A stretch of 52,983 bases of DNA from positions 1 through 52,983 of the forward strand of contig CAKZQH010000014.1 in the NCBI GenBank assembly GCA_937139565.1, read 5' to 3'. Of this stretch, positions 20,317 to 28,578 are shown piece by piece. Source of the stretch: an uncultured Nitrospiraceae bacterium. Lineage in GTDB: Bacteria > Nitrospirota > Thermodesulfovibrionia > Thermodesulfovibrionales > Thermodesulfovibrionaceae. Both the position numbers and the translations under genes were made by a program. The notes under the pieces are model-generated. The model was not told the DNA's origin. It did no database searches and saw only the letters and a program-made list of their open reading frames with translations. Position 1 is the first letter of the stretch; every line of letters starts with the position of its first letter.

Positions 20317-20792
20317 TTTCCTGTTTTCTTCTCTTTGAGATAAACCTTACTTTTTTCCACCAAAGCTCTGTCATCTTTCATGAAATAGGTAATTTTTTCT
20401 CCTGTAATTAAATTTTTACCCTCAGTTGCTCTTGGCTCTCCTGTGAAAATCACTCTTTCCTCAGGATCTGGGTAATAGGTGGCTTTATGAGAAGTTATGG
20501 TTCTATCTCCTTTCACAAGTCTTACATTTCCAATGGCTTCAATCATTTTTATATTTCCACCCTTTTCATTATCATCATAATAAACAATCATTTTATTCGA
20601 ATAAAGAGTAAGAGCTGCCCTTTTTGCAATTACATTTCCTTCAAAGGTAGCTGTTTTTGTGCGGTTATCATTTATAAGACTCTGAGAGGTAATCACAATC
20701 GGCTCCGGAGAATCTTTTTTTTCTTCGGCAAAAACGGATAAACAAATAAATATAAATGCCACTGCTAATAGGCTAATTCTTTGAATAGACAA
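20313..20792 (-). CDS. lptA: Periplasmic LPS transport protein LptA
   Basis: 159 residues with a signal peptide (ISLLAVAFIFICLSVFA) and one OstA/LptA beta-jellyroll repeat region (PIVITSQSL, ATFEGNVIAKR, MIEAIGNVRLVKGDRTITSHKATYY). It forms the periplasmic bridge carrying LPS. The start is TTG, overlapping lptC by 20 bp; GGGGGTGA five bases before it supports the choice. Confidence 0.9.
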   Translation of the reverse strand: MSIQRISLLAVAFIFICLSVFAEEKKDSPEPIVITSQSLINDNRTKTATFEGNVIAKRAALTLYSNKMIVYYDDNEKGGNIKMIEAIGNVRLVKGDRTITSHKATYYPDPEERVIFTGEPRATEGKNLITGEKITYFMKDDRALVEKSKVYLKEKKTGK

Positions 20793-21291
20793 CTGCAGTC
20801 ACCCCCTTTTTTAATTCTATCAAATCTGCCCGAGCAATACCTGCATTACCTTCTATAACAAATCTTTCATTTTTAATTTTAAGAGGCTTGTCAGAGTATA
20901 GAGTCTTATCCTTTCCAATCCATGTGGCTTCTGTGCCTAAGATAGTGTAATCCTTCGAAAATCCCTCTATTTCCTCTTTCAACACAATATCGCCAGTTTC
21001 AATGTAATAGGTTCCCTTTTTAGCCTTAACAGTAAACTCTCTCTCTGGAAAGAACATGGTAATATATCCTAATTCAAGAATTTTCCCATCTTCTAACATT
21101 TTAGCTTCCTGAGAGTAAAGCTTTAGCTTTAAATTCCCTTCCCTTTTCTGAATAAATTCAATCTCCCGAAAAAAAGAACTTTCCATTGAAATTTTTGTCT
21201 TCAAGGGCGATTCTTTGTCCATATAATCGAGAATAAAATTAAGAATCACTAAACATATAAGTATAACTGATATAAATATGGCTTTTTTCAT
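20773..21291 (-). CDS. lptC: LPS export protein LptC
   Basis: 172 residues: one N-terminal membrane anchor (FISVILICLVILNFILDYM) followed by a beta-rich periplasmic domain (REIEFIQKREGNLKLKLYSQEAKML; GTYYIETGDIVLKEEIEGFSK) matching the LptC/YrbK family. It docks LPS from the inner-membrane complex onto LptA. First gene of the lptC-lptA-lptB-rpoN-hpf-rapZ string; AGGAA precedes the ATG. No kdsC lies next to it; a KdsC domain is instead fused to another protein at 48795-49793. Confidence 0.88.
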   Translation of the reverse strand: MKKAIFISVILICLVILNFILDYMDKESPLKTKISMESSFFREIEFIQKREGNLKLKLYSQEAKMLEDGKILELGYITMFFPEREFTVKAKKGTYYIETGDIVLKEEIEGFSKDYTILGTEATWIGKDKTLYSDKPLKIKNERFVIEGNAGIARADLIELKKGVTAVVYSKN

Positions 21292-21595
21292 TTCCTGTTT
21301 AAATATACCACAAAAAAAGACATGTTTGCGATTTGGCTAATTTTCTGCTTTATCATAGTAAAAATTTTTATAATAAAGGTTATTAATAGTACAAAGTTGT
21401 CCATATTTAATTTTCTCCTCCCATACACATTTTGTCGATTAAAAGCATATTTAGGAGAGAAAAAGCAGGCACAGCTTGACTATACAAAAAAGAAGAGGCT
21501 TATTTTTAGGCGTGAACTTTTTCCTCCATTCTTTGAATTCTTTTGTGTTAACATATCAATGGTTTACTGTGAAATATGAAGCTGAAATAAAGAGA
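21292..21595. other. Divergent intergenic region lptC / mlaE
   Basis: About 300 bp, AT-rich, between divergent operons. An open frame (85 codons, 21322-21579) shows no family pattern. TTGACT at 21476-21481 followed by TATTTT ~19 bp later could be the mlaE promoter but is weak. Nothing else is recognised. Confidence 0.5.
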
Positions 21596-22345
21596 ATGCT
21601 TTATGATATCCAGAACTTCTATTTAATCTGTATTAATTCTCTAGTCAAAATCTTTAAGAGACCTTTATATATTAACGATATCATTGAACAGATGGAGTAT
21701 GCTGGTGCATCCTCTGTTTTCATTGTATCTCTTGTGTGTCTATTCGTTGGAATGGCACTAAGTCTACAGCTTAGCGCCGAACTTAGCAGTCTTGGCTTAA
21801 AGATGTACACTGGGAAAATAGTGGGAATAGCCGTTATTAGAGAAATAGGTCCTCTCGTGACAGCGCTGGTTTTTATTGGTAGAGTTGGTGCAGGCCAGGC
21901 TGCGGAAATTGGCTCTATGATCTTAGGGCATCAAATAGATACTTTGCGGGTATATGGGATTGATCCTATAAAAAAAGTTGTAATCCCTCGCGTGGTTGCA
22001 TCGGTATTCATGCTTCCTTGCCTTACCATAATTGGCGACTTGGTTTGTCTTTTTGGAGGTTACTATATTGCTGTTTTTGTGAGCAATCAAAGTGGTTCCT
22101 TTTATTGGTCAAGTATTATAGAGGAGCTTACTTTTGAAAATGTATTCTCAGGCTCAATAAAACCCTTTATTTTTGGCTATCTTATTTCTTGTATAAGCTG
22201 TTTTTATGGACTAACTACACGGGGGGGAGCAAAGGGTCTTAGAACATCAACTACCAAAGCAGTGGTCACATCTATTGTTGTTGTTATTGCCATGGATTTT
22301 GTGCTTACAAGAATTCTCCTTTATGCACTCGGGTTTAGCCTATGA
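21596..22345 (+). CDS. mlaE: Lipid-transport ABC permease MlaE
   Basis: About 249 residues from the ATG at 21596. Typical MlaE sequence: a short amphipathic N-terminus, EQMEYAGASSVFIV, GMALSLQLSAELSSLG, VGIAVIREIGPLVTALVFIGRVGAGQAAEIGSM (cut into parts) and GADTLRV-like HQIDTLRVYGIDP. The frame is open 40 codons further upstream to a TTG at 21476, but those residues lack the family pattern; a GTG at 21569 is another possible start. No good Shine-Dalgarno sequence favours any one. It overlaps mlaF by 4 bp. The complex moves phospholipids between membranes; mlaD, mlaB and mlaC are not in the window. Confidence 0.88.
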   Translation: MLYDIQNFYLICINSLVKIFKRPLYINDIIEQMEYAGASSVFIVSLVCLFVGMALSLQLSAELSSLGLKMYTGKIVGIAVIREIGPLVTALVFIGRVGAGQAAEIGSMILGHQIDTLRVYGIDPIKKVVIPRVVASVFMLPCLTIIGDLVCLFGGYYIAVFVSNQSGSFYWSSIIEELTFENVFSGSIKPFIFGYLISCISCFYGLTTRGGAKGLRTSTTKAVVTSIVVVIAMDFVLTRILLYALGFSL

Positions 22346-23085
22346 TAATATTTGATGATGTGTGGTTTTCATACGGAGACAGAGAGGTTCTCAAAGGTGT
22401 AAGCTTTCAAGCGGATTTTCACGAAAGAATAGCTGTGCTTGGTGAAAGTGGAGGCGGAAAAACAACGATTTTAAAGCTTATTTTAGGCCTTATATCCCCA
22501 GACAAAGGGAAGATTATTATTGATGGAGTTAACATTAACAATCTTTCAGAGGAAGAACTTATTCCAATAAGAAGAAAATTTAGCATCGTATTTCAAGAGG
22601 GTGCTCTTTTCGATTCCCTCCCTGTAAAAGAAAATGTGGCCTTTCTTATGAGGGAAATACTTAGGTTACCAGATGAGGAAATCTACTTAAAAGTAAGAGA
22701 ACTGTTGCAACGAGTTGGGGTGTCAGATGCTGAAGAACTTATGCCAGAGGAGCTAAGCGGAGGAATGCACAGAAGGGTTGCAATTGCAAGGGCTCTTGCT
22801 ATAGGAAAAACTAAGATGTTTCTCTATGATGAACCCACAGCAGGATTAGATCCTGTGAACTCTGAAAGGATTGTGGCGCTAATTAGGGATCTTGCAGAAA
22901 GAGAAAGTATAGGATTTATGATAATAACCCATGTGGTCTATGTGGCATGGCAGTTATGCGACCGTTTCATTTTTCTAAAGGATGGTCAGATAATTTTTGA
23001 CGGAGACAAAAGAGAACTCCTTTCAACTAATATTCAACCAGTAAAAGATTTCATAAAAGAACTTCTTTTCCGAGTAAGCGAATAA
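22342..23085 (+). CDS. mlaF: Lipid-transport ABC ATPase MlaF
   Basis: 247 residues. Walker A GESGGGKT at 34-41, Q-loop VFQEGALFDSLPVKENV (the MlaF-type GALFDSL), signature LSGGMHRRVAIARAL and Walker B FLYDEPTAGLDP. The GALF and SGGM variants mark the MlaF/Mkl group of lipid transporters rather than amino-acid importers. Coupled to mlaE by ATGA. No terminator is visible in the 72 bp before the next gene. Confidence 0.93.
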   Translation: MIIFDDVWFSYGDREVLKGVSFQADFHERIAVLGESGGGKTTILKLILGLISPDKGKIIIDGVNINNLSEEELIPIRRKFSIVFQEGALFDSLPVKENVAFLMREILRLPDEEIYLKVRELLQRVGVSDAEELMPEELSGGMHRRVAIARALAIGKTKMFLYDEPTAGLDPVNSERIVALIRDLAERESIGFMIITHVVYVAWQLCDRFIFLKDGQIIFDGDKRELLSTNIQPVKDFIKELLFRVSE

Positions 23086-23157
23086 AAATATTAGCCATAC
23101 ATATTATTTTTAATTTAAAATAAAAAACGTACTCTTTTTTCAATAAGGAGGTTGGAG

Positions 23158-24405
23158 ATGAAATATGTAAAAGGACTTAAATGCAGGGAATGTGGTAGAG
23201 AATACCCTGTTGAGCCTATATATGTTTGTGAATTTTGTTTTGGACCTCTTGAAGTGATCTATGACTATGCAAAAATAAAAAAGGCTCTTTCGAGAAGAAT
23301 AATTGAAAAAAGACCAAAAAATCTATGGAGATATAAGGAATTATTACCCATTGATGGTGAGCCATCGGCAGGACTTAATTCAGGATTTACTCCTCTTGTT
23401 AAAACTGAAAGACTTGCAAAATATCTGGGTGTAAAGGAACTTTATATAAAAGATGATACTGTTGCTCATCCGACCCTTTCTTTTAAAGATAGAGTTGTTG
23501 CAGTTGCACTTACAAAAGCAAAGGAATTTGGATTTGACACAGTTGCCTGCGCATCCACAGGAAATCTTGCCCATGCTGTATCTGCTCATGGAGCAAAGGC
23601 GGGATTTAATCGATTTATTTTCATTCCTGCCACCTTGGAGCAAAGCAAGATACTGGCCTCAATTGTCTATGAGCCAAACTTAGTTGCTGTGGATGGTAAT
23701 TACGACGACGTAAATAGACTTTGTAGTGAAATTGCAAACAAATACAGATGGGCTTTTGTAAACATAAACATACGTCCCTTCTATGCGGAAGGCTCGAAAA
23801 CTATGGGCTTTGAGATAGTTGAACAACTTGGATGGGAAGCACCTGATAGCATAGTTGTGCCCTGTGCAAGTGGCTCACTTCTTACCAAAGTTTGGAAAGC
23901 CCTTAAAGAGTTTCAGCAAATTGGAATTTTAAAAGAAGTCGAAACTAAAATTTATGGTTCCCAGGCAACAGGATGCTCACCTATCTCAACAGCCTTTAAG
24001 AATGGAACAGATGTAATAAGGCCTATAAAACCTAATACAATTGCTAAATCCCTTGCAATAGGTAATCCAGCTGATGGTTTTTATGCTCTGCAGGCAGTAA
24101 AAGAAAGTGGAGGTGCAATGGAAGATGTTTCTGATGAAGAGATAATCGATGCAATAAAAATACTTGCAAGAACTGAAGGTATTTTTGCAGAAACAGCTGG
24201 TGGGGTTACTCTTGCAACTTATATTAAACTTTTGAAGGATGGAAAAATTGATAAACGAGATAGCACAGTACTGTGTATTACTGGAAATGGTCTAAAAACT
24301 GCTGAAGTTTTAAATGGACAAACTGCTGAAGTTTATCAGATTAAACCCAATCTATCTTCCTTTGAAGAGATTTTAAAAAGAATAAGACAAAAGGAGGGGA
24401 AATAG
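23158..24405 (+). CDS. Threonine-synthase-family PLP enzyme, divergent paralogue
   Basis: 415 residues from the ATG at 23158, chosen because AAGGAGG at 23145-23151 is ideally spaced; a TTG two codons earlier overlaps that site. The N-terminus is a rubredoxin-like zinc ribbon (Cys9, Cys12, Cys24, Cys27). The fold-type-II PLP core follows, with the PLP lysine at Lys110 in HPTLSFKDRVV, CASTGNLAHAVSAHG and a C-terminal CITGNGLKT. The classical paralogue three genes downstream reads NPTGSFKDRGM and RIEGQKSAAFEI where this one has PTLSFKDRVV and YAEGSKTMGFEI. It could be a second threonine synthase of the zinc-ribbon archaeal type or a sulfhydrylase-like enzyme using the adjacent sulfur carrier. 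Family is sure; reaction is not. Confidence 0.85.
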   Translation: MKYVKGLKCRECGREYPVEPIYVCEFCFGPLEVIYDYAKIKKALSRRIIEKRPKNLWRYKELLPIDGEPSAGLNSGFTPLVKTERLAKYLGVKELYIKDDTVAHPTLSFKDRVVAVALTKAKEFGFDTVACASTGNLAHAVSAHGAKAGFNRFIFIPATLEQSKILASIVYEPNLVAVDGNYDDVNRLCSEIANKYRWAFVNINIRPFYAEGSKTMGFEIVEQLGWEAPDSIVVPCASGSLLTKVWKALKEFQQIGILKEVETKIYGSQATGCSPISTAFKNGTDVIRPIKPNTIAKSLAIGNPADGFYALQAVKESGGAMEDVSDEEIIDAIKILARTEGIFAETAGGVTLATYIKLLKDGKIDKRDSTVLCITGNGLKTAEVLNGQTAEVYQIKPNLSSFEEILKRIRQKEGK

Positions 24406-24406
24406 A

Positions 24407-24685
24407 ATGGCAGTAAAAGTTTTAATACCAACACCACTTCAGAAACTAACGGGTGGAAAAGATATTGTAGAGGCTGCGCCTGGAAAAATAATAGATATAA
24501 TCTTTGCTCTTGATAAAAATTATCCAGGACTTGCAGAGCGACTCTGTCAAGATGGTAAGATAAGAAGGTTCATTAACATCTATCTTAATGAAGAGGATAT
24601 AAGATTTCTTCAAGGTGAAGAAACTATAGTAAAAGATGGAGACGAAGTTTCAATTGTTCCTGCAATTGCAGGAGGTAGCTTTTAA
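24407..24685 (+). CDS. MoaD/ThiS-like sulfur carrier protein with C-terminal GGSF
   Basis: 92 residues with a ubiquitin-like beta-grasp pattern: VLIPTPLQKLTGGKD, VKDGDEVSIVPAIAGGSF. The di-glycine is at 89-90 but is followed by Ser-Phe, so the tail must be removed before the glycine can be adenylated and thiocarboxylated. Known parallels are QbsE and Wolinella HcyS, which have short extensions cut by JAMM/JAB metalloproteases. It begins 1 bp after the threonine-synthase paralogue, and its Shine-Dalgarno (AGGGGA) is in that gene's end. The context argues for a role in amino-acid sulfur transfer rather than molybdopterin or thiamine synthesis. No E1-like or JAMM gene is in the window. Confidence 0.85.
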   Translation: MAVKVLIPTPLQKLTGGKDIVEAAPGKIIDIIFALDKNYPGLAERLCQDGKIRRFINIYLNEEDIRFLQGEETIVKDGDEVSIVPAIAGGSF

Positions 24686-24696
24686 AGGAGGCTATT

Positions 24697-24945
24697 ATGT
24701 CTGAAGTAAAAAAATTGAGGGTAAGGCTTACGTTTCCTCAGGAACTAATCAAAGAACCTGTTCTATTTAGAATGGCAAAGAAATACGATGTAATGCCAAA
24801 TATTCGCAGAGCAAGAGTCACAGATACATTTGGAGAGATGATTCTTGAATTAGAAGGGCTTGAAGAAAATTTAGATAAGGGCATAAACTCTTTGCGGGAG
24901 CAGGGAGTGGTGGTTGAACTAATAGAAGGAGATATAATTGAATAG
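24697..24945 (+). CDS. Stand-alone NIL-domain protein
   Basis: 82 residues, essentially one NIL domain (LRVRLTFPQELIKEPVLFRMAKKYDVMPNIRRARV ... GEMILELEG, quoted in part as LTFPQELIKEPVLFRMAKKY). NIL domains are ferredoxin-like alpha/beta folds related to ACT, found at the C-terminus of the methionine importer ATPase MetN, where they bind methionine, and fused to ferredoxins in homocysteine synthesis. No Fe-S motif is fused here. Lying between a sulfur carrier and threonine synthase, it is probably a methionine or sulfur-amino-acid binding regulatory or accessory subunit. AGGAGG precedes the ATG. Confidence 0.82.
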   Translation: MSEVKKLRVRLTFPQELIKEPVLFRMAKKYDVMPNIRRARVTDTFGEMILELEGLEENLDKGINSLREQGVVVELIEGDIIE

Positions 24946-24947
24946 CT

Positions 24948-26021
24948 ATGGATGCAAAATCTGAATGGCAGGGAATTATTAAAAAATACTTCGATTTTTT
25001 TCCTGTATCTGAAAAAACACCAATTGTAACACTGTTAGAAGGAAACACGCCTCTTCTGAAGGTAAACAATCTTACAAAAACCTTATCGATGGATTTGCAA
25101 TTATATCTTAAATTTGACGGTGCTAATCCAACAGGTTCCTTTAAAGACAGGGGAATGACTCTTGCAATCTCAAAAGCAGTTGAACAGGGTTCTCGAGCAG
25201 TAATATGCGCATCCACAGGAAACACTTCAGCCTCTGCTTCTGCATATGCAGCAAGGGCAGGAATCAAAGCTATTGTTTTAATTCCTGAGGGAAAGATTGC
25301 CACGGGAAAACTCGTTCAAGCAATGATTCACGGTGCTGTAGTAATTCAGGTTAAAGGAAACTTTGATCAAGCGCTAAGCATTGTAAGAGCAATTGTAGAG
25401 GAATATCCTGTTACTCTTGTAAATTCAATAAATCCATTTAGAATAGAAGGACAGAAATCTGCTGCCTTTGAGATATGCGACCAGCTTGGTTTTGTTCCCG
25501 ATTATCATGCACTTCCTGTAGGAAATGCAGGAAATATCTCGGCATACTGGAAGGGTTATAAAGAATACAAAGAAAAAGGGCTAATATCAAAACTTCCGAA
25601 GATGCTTGGATTTCAAGCAGCAGGAGCTGCACCAATTGTGCTCGGTCATCCTGTAGAAAAACCCGAAACAGTGGCTACTGCAATTAGAATTGGCAATCCT
25701 GCAAGTTGGAACACAGCTATTCAGGCAAGAGATGAATCCGGTGGAACAATAGATATGGTTACTGATGAAGAAATTCTCAATGCTTACAAATTGATAGCCT
25801 CCTGTGAGGGAATCTTCTGTGAGCCAGCCTCTGCAGCATCTGTTGCTGGTGTAATAAAACTTTACAGACAGGGATATTTTCCAAAAGGAAGCACTGTTGT
25901 ATGCACACTTACAGGAAATGGACTTAAGGACCCAGACATAGTATTTAGGGTAACTGAAACGCCTACTCTTCTTCCAGCTGATGTTAATGTAATAAAATCC
26001 TTTGTGGAGAAGATGTTATGA
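24948..26021 (+). CDS. thrC: Threonine synthase
   Basis: Converts O-phosphohomoserine to threonine. 357 residues with all hallmarks: EGNTPLLK, NPTGSFKDRGM (PLP Lys66), CASTGNTSASASAYAARAG, NSINPFRIEGQKSAAFEI (phosphate-binding and substrate region), PVGNAGNISAYWKGY, AIRIGNPASW and TGNGLKDPD. It lacks the N-terminal zinc ribbon of the upstream paralogue. It ends in an ATGA overlap with the putative homoserine kinase gene, so both pathway steps are coupled. Confidence 0.95.
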   Translation: MDAKSEWQGIIKKYFDFFPVSEKTPIVTLLEGNTPLLKVNNLTKTLSMDLQLYLKFDGANPTGSFKDRGMTLAISKAVEQGSRAVICASTGNTSASASAYAARAGIKAIVLIPEGKIATGKLVQAMIHGAVVIQVKGNFDQALSIVRAIVEEYPVTLVNSINPFRIEGQKSAAFEICDQLGFVPDYHALPVGNAGNISAYWKGYKEYKEKGLISKLPKMLGFQAAGAAPIVLGHPVEKPETVATAIRIGNPASWNTAIQARDESGGTIDMVTDEEILNAYKLIASCEGIFCEPASAASVAGVIKLYRQGYFPKGSTVVCTLTGNGLKDPDIVFRVTETPTLLPADVNVIKSFVEKML

Positions 26022-27226
26022 AATACATTGTAATTGTCCCGGATGGTGCTGCTGATCATCCCATAGAAGAACTTGGAGGTAAAACTCCCTTACAGGTAGC
26101 TAACACTCCTAATATGGATTTTCTCGCCTCTGAGGGTTTAACAGGCTCAGTGAGAAATATTCCTCAGGGCTTTCCACCAGGTAGTGATGTGGCAAATCTT
26201 AGCATCCTTGGCTATGATCCCCGTATATACTACACAGGAAGAGCTCCATTAGAAGCAGTAAGCATGGGATTATCCCTTGCAAGTGAAGACATTGCATACA
26301 GATGTAATCTTGTAACTCTTAATTTTTCTAATAAAAAACAAATTCTTATGGAGGACTATTCCTCTGGACATATAACTTCTGAGGAGGCTAAGATTCTAAT
26401 TGAAGAGATTAACAGTAAACTCGGAAATGACTCCCTTAGATTTTACCCAGGAGTAAGCTATAGGCATATAATGCTTTGGAAAGGTGGAACAGAAGATGTA
26501 GAATGCACTCCTCCTCACGACATAACTGGAAGGGAAATCTCTAGCTATTTGCCAATTGGCAAAAATTCGAACTTTTTAAAAGATCTTATTTTTAAATCAT
26601 GGGATATACTTAAAAACCATCCCATAAATAAAAAAAGAATTTCAGAGGGTAAAAAACCAGCAAACAGCATATGGCTTTGGGGACAGGGTCGGACACCAAA
26701 TCTTCCCACATACAAAGAAAAATACAATATCACAGGTGCTCTTATTTCCGCTGTTGACCTTACCAAAGGGCTTGGAATTCTTGCAGGTTTTCATATAATA
26801 AATGTTCCTGGAGCTACTGGATGGATAGATACCAATTATTTAGGTAAGGCTGAATATGCTTTAAATGCCCTTGAAAGGGTTGACTTTGTCTATCTTCACA
26901 TAGAGGCTCCTGATGAAGCAGGGCATCAGGGAGATTATAAGATTAAAATTAAAGCAATAGAAGACATAGATAAAATAGTAATCGGTAAAATTCTTGAAGA
27001 AGCACCAAAAAGATTTAAAAATTATAAAATCTTGCTTCTACCCGATCATCCCACGCCAGTGAAATTAAAGACCCATACGGCTGAACCAGTACCCTTTGTA
27101 ATTTATGAAAGTGGTAAAGGAGTAAAAAAACAAAGAAAATTCTCTGAAGAGATCTTACTCAGCCCAGATATAAAAATAGATGAAGGATTTAAGCTTATGG
27201 ACAGATTTATTAAGGCAAATGACTGA
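26018..27226 (+). CDS. Putative homoserine kinase of the cofactor-independent phosphoglycerate-mutase-like family
   Basis: 402 residues of the alkaline-phosphatase superfamily, ApgM branch: VPDGAADHPIEELGGKTPLQ, the presumed nucleophile Ser in FPPGSDVANLSILGYDP, metal ligands in HIEAPDEAGHQGD and LLPDHPTPV. The archaeal-type phosphoglycerate mutase ApgM has the same motifs. However, relatives sitting in threonine operons of organisms without the GHMP-type ThrB are annotated as proposed homoserine kinases (TIGR02535). Here it is translationally coupled to thrC and no ThrB-like gene is present, which favours the homoserine kinase role. A true phosphoglycerate mutase function cannot be excluded from sequence alone. 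Confidence 0.8.
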   Translation: MKYIVIVPDGAADHPIEELGGKTPLQVANTPNMDFLASEGLTGSVRNIPQGFPPGSDVANLSILGYDPRIYYTGRAPLEAVSMGLSLASEDIAYRCNLVTLNFSNKKQILMEDYSSGHITSEEAKILIEEINSKLGNDSLRFYPGVSYRHIMLWKGGTEDVECTPPHDITGREISSYLPIGKNSNFLKDLIFKSWDILKNHPINKKRISEGKKPANSIWLWGQGRTPNLPTYKEKYNITGALISAVDLTKGLGILAGFHIINVPGATGWIDTNYLGKAEYALNALERVDFVYLHIEAPDEAGHQGDYKIKIKAIEDIDKIVIGKILEEAPKRFKNYKILLLPDHPTPVKLKTHTAEPVPFVIYESGKGVKKQRKFSEEILLSPDIKIDEGFKLMDRFIKAND

Positions 27227-27854
27227 ATTACTTCAAATTCTTCTTCATATTGATGTCTATTTAGAAACTCTCTTTACTCAAATAGGTTCATGGATATATG
27301 TGGTGCTTTTTATTATCGTTTTTTCAGAAACAGGACTTGTTATTGCGCCCTTTCTGCCAGGAGATTCTCTGCTCTTTGCTGTAGGGGCCCTTTCATCAAG
27401 AGAATTTATATGTCCATGGATTTCTTTTGTTACTTTAAGCATCGCAGCCACGCTTGGAAATACAGTTAATTATCACATCGGTAAATTTGTAGGACCAAAG
27501 GTATTTTCTAAAGAAAAATCCATTTTTTTTAACAAAAAGCATCTTCAGACCACTGCTTCTTTCTATGAGAAACATGGTTCAAAAACAATTGTTATTGCGA
27601 GATTTTTACCAATAATTAGAACATTTGCACCCTTTGTAGCTGGCATTGGAAAAATGAAATACTTCAAGTTTCAAACGTATAATATTATAAGCAGCATCAT
27701 TTGGAGCGGTTCTTTTATATGGGCTGGTTATTTTTTCGGAAATTTACCTATTGTAAAGAACAATTTTTCCCTTTTTATACTCGCAATCATCGTTCTCTCT
27801 TTTATGCCAACTTTAATAAAAGCCATTTCAATGAAAAGGAGTAAAAAAGGTTGA
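27219..27854 (+). CDS. DedA-family membrane protein
   Basis: 211 residues from the ATG at 27219, overlapping the previous stop; an in-frame ATG 13 codons earlier lies deeper in the upstream gene and is less likely. About five hydrophobic segments, with the family motifs FSETGLVIAPFLPGDSLLF near the start and ARFLPIIRTFAPFVAGIGKM in the re-entrant region. DedA/SNARE-associated proteins act as undecaprenyl-phosphate or phospholipid flippases and affect envelope stability and proton-motive force. The particular lipid cannot be assigned. It overlaps the rhomboid gene start by 4 bp. Confidence 0.9.
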   Translation: MTELLQILLHIDVYLETLFTQIGSWIYVVLFIIVFSETGLVIAPFLPGDSLLFAVGALSSREFICPWISFVTLSIAATLGNTVNYHIGKFVGPKVFSKEKSIFFNKKHLQTTASFYEKHGSKTIVIARFLPIIRTFAPFVAGIGKMKYFKFQTYNIISSIIWSGSFIWAGYFFGNLPIVKNNFSLFILAIIVLSFMPTLIKAISMKRSKKG

Positions 27855-28576
27855 TTCCTATTAGAGATTGCTTACCACGAAGATACACTCCCTACATGAC
27901 ATGGATAATCATATCTATTAATTGCTTAATCTTTATTTTTGAGTTAATGTTTTCAAAGGAAGATTTAGATTTGATTTTTCACCTATTTGGCATTATTCCA
28001 GCAAAATACATGATGGTAGAAAAATTACCTCTTGATCCATTCTTTTATCTACCCTTTTTAACAAGTATGTTTCTTCACGGAGGATGGTTTCATCTTATAA
28101 GTAACATGTGGATAATGTGGATTTTTGCGGACAATGTGGAAGATAAAATGGGCTCCTTTCGATTTCTTATATTTTATCTTCTATGCGGACTTGGAGCAGG
28201 ATGGATTCACTGCTTGGTATATCCATTGTCAACTATTCCTACGGTGGGAGCCTCTGGAGCTATTTCAGGAGTATTAGGCGCCTATATGGTAATGTTTCCC
28301 CAAGCAAGAGTTATTACACTCTTTCCAATTCTTTTCTTCCCCTTCTTTTTTGCCCTTCCAGCCATTGTTTACATACTTATGTGGTTTTTTATTCAGCTTT
28401 TCTCTGGTCTGGGTTCCCTTCTTTCTCCTGCTGATGTGGGAGGAGTAGCTTGGTGGGCTCATATAGGAGGATTTGTTGTGGGAATTTTAATTCACCGATT
28501 ATTTGTAATTAAAAGACGCCTTAAAATTTATGACGACAACTTTGATTATTATTGTGCCTGGGGTAGATTTCTTTAA
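27851..28576 (+). CDS. Rhomboid-family intramembrane serine protease
   Basis: 241 residues, TTG start (TTGA overlap with the preceding stop). The N-terminus IPIRDCLPRRYTPYMTWIII is typical of bacterial rhomboids. Catalytic serine in GASGAISGVLGAY and catalytic histidine in WAHIGGFVVG, together with the HGGWFHLISNMWIMWIF loop-helix motif. Six or seven membrane spans. Cleaves membrane-anchored substrates within the bilayer; substrates unknown. The catalytic dyad is intact, so an active protease is expected. Confidence 0.93.
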   Translation: MIPIRDCLPRRYTPYMTWIIISINCLIFIFELMFSKEDLDLIFHLFGIIPAKYMMVEKLPLDPFFYLPFLTSMFLHGGWFHLISNMWIMWIFADNVEDKMGSFRFLIFYLLCGLGAGWIHCLVYPLSTIPTVGASGAISGVLGAYMVMFPQARVITLFPILFFPFFFALPAIVYILMWFFIQLFSGLGSLLSPADVGGVAWWAHIGGFVVGILIHRLFVIKRRLKIYDDNFDYYCAWGRFL

Positions 28577-28578
28577 TT

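Noticed and set aside
21322-21579. 85-codon ORF between lptC and mlaE
   Set aside because: It has no family pattern and ends where the mlaE frame is open; AT-rich intergenic sequence explains it.
26018-27226. Simple phosphoglycerate mutase call
   Set aside because: Not excluded biochemically, but coupling to thrC and absence of thrB favour the homoserine kinase proposal, so that is used as the main call.
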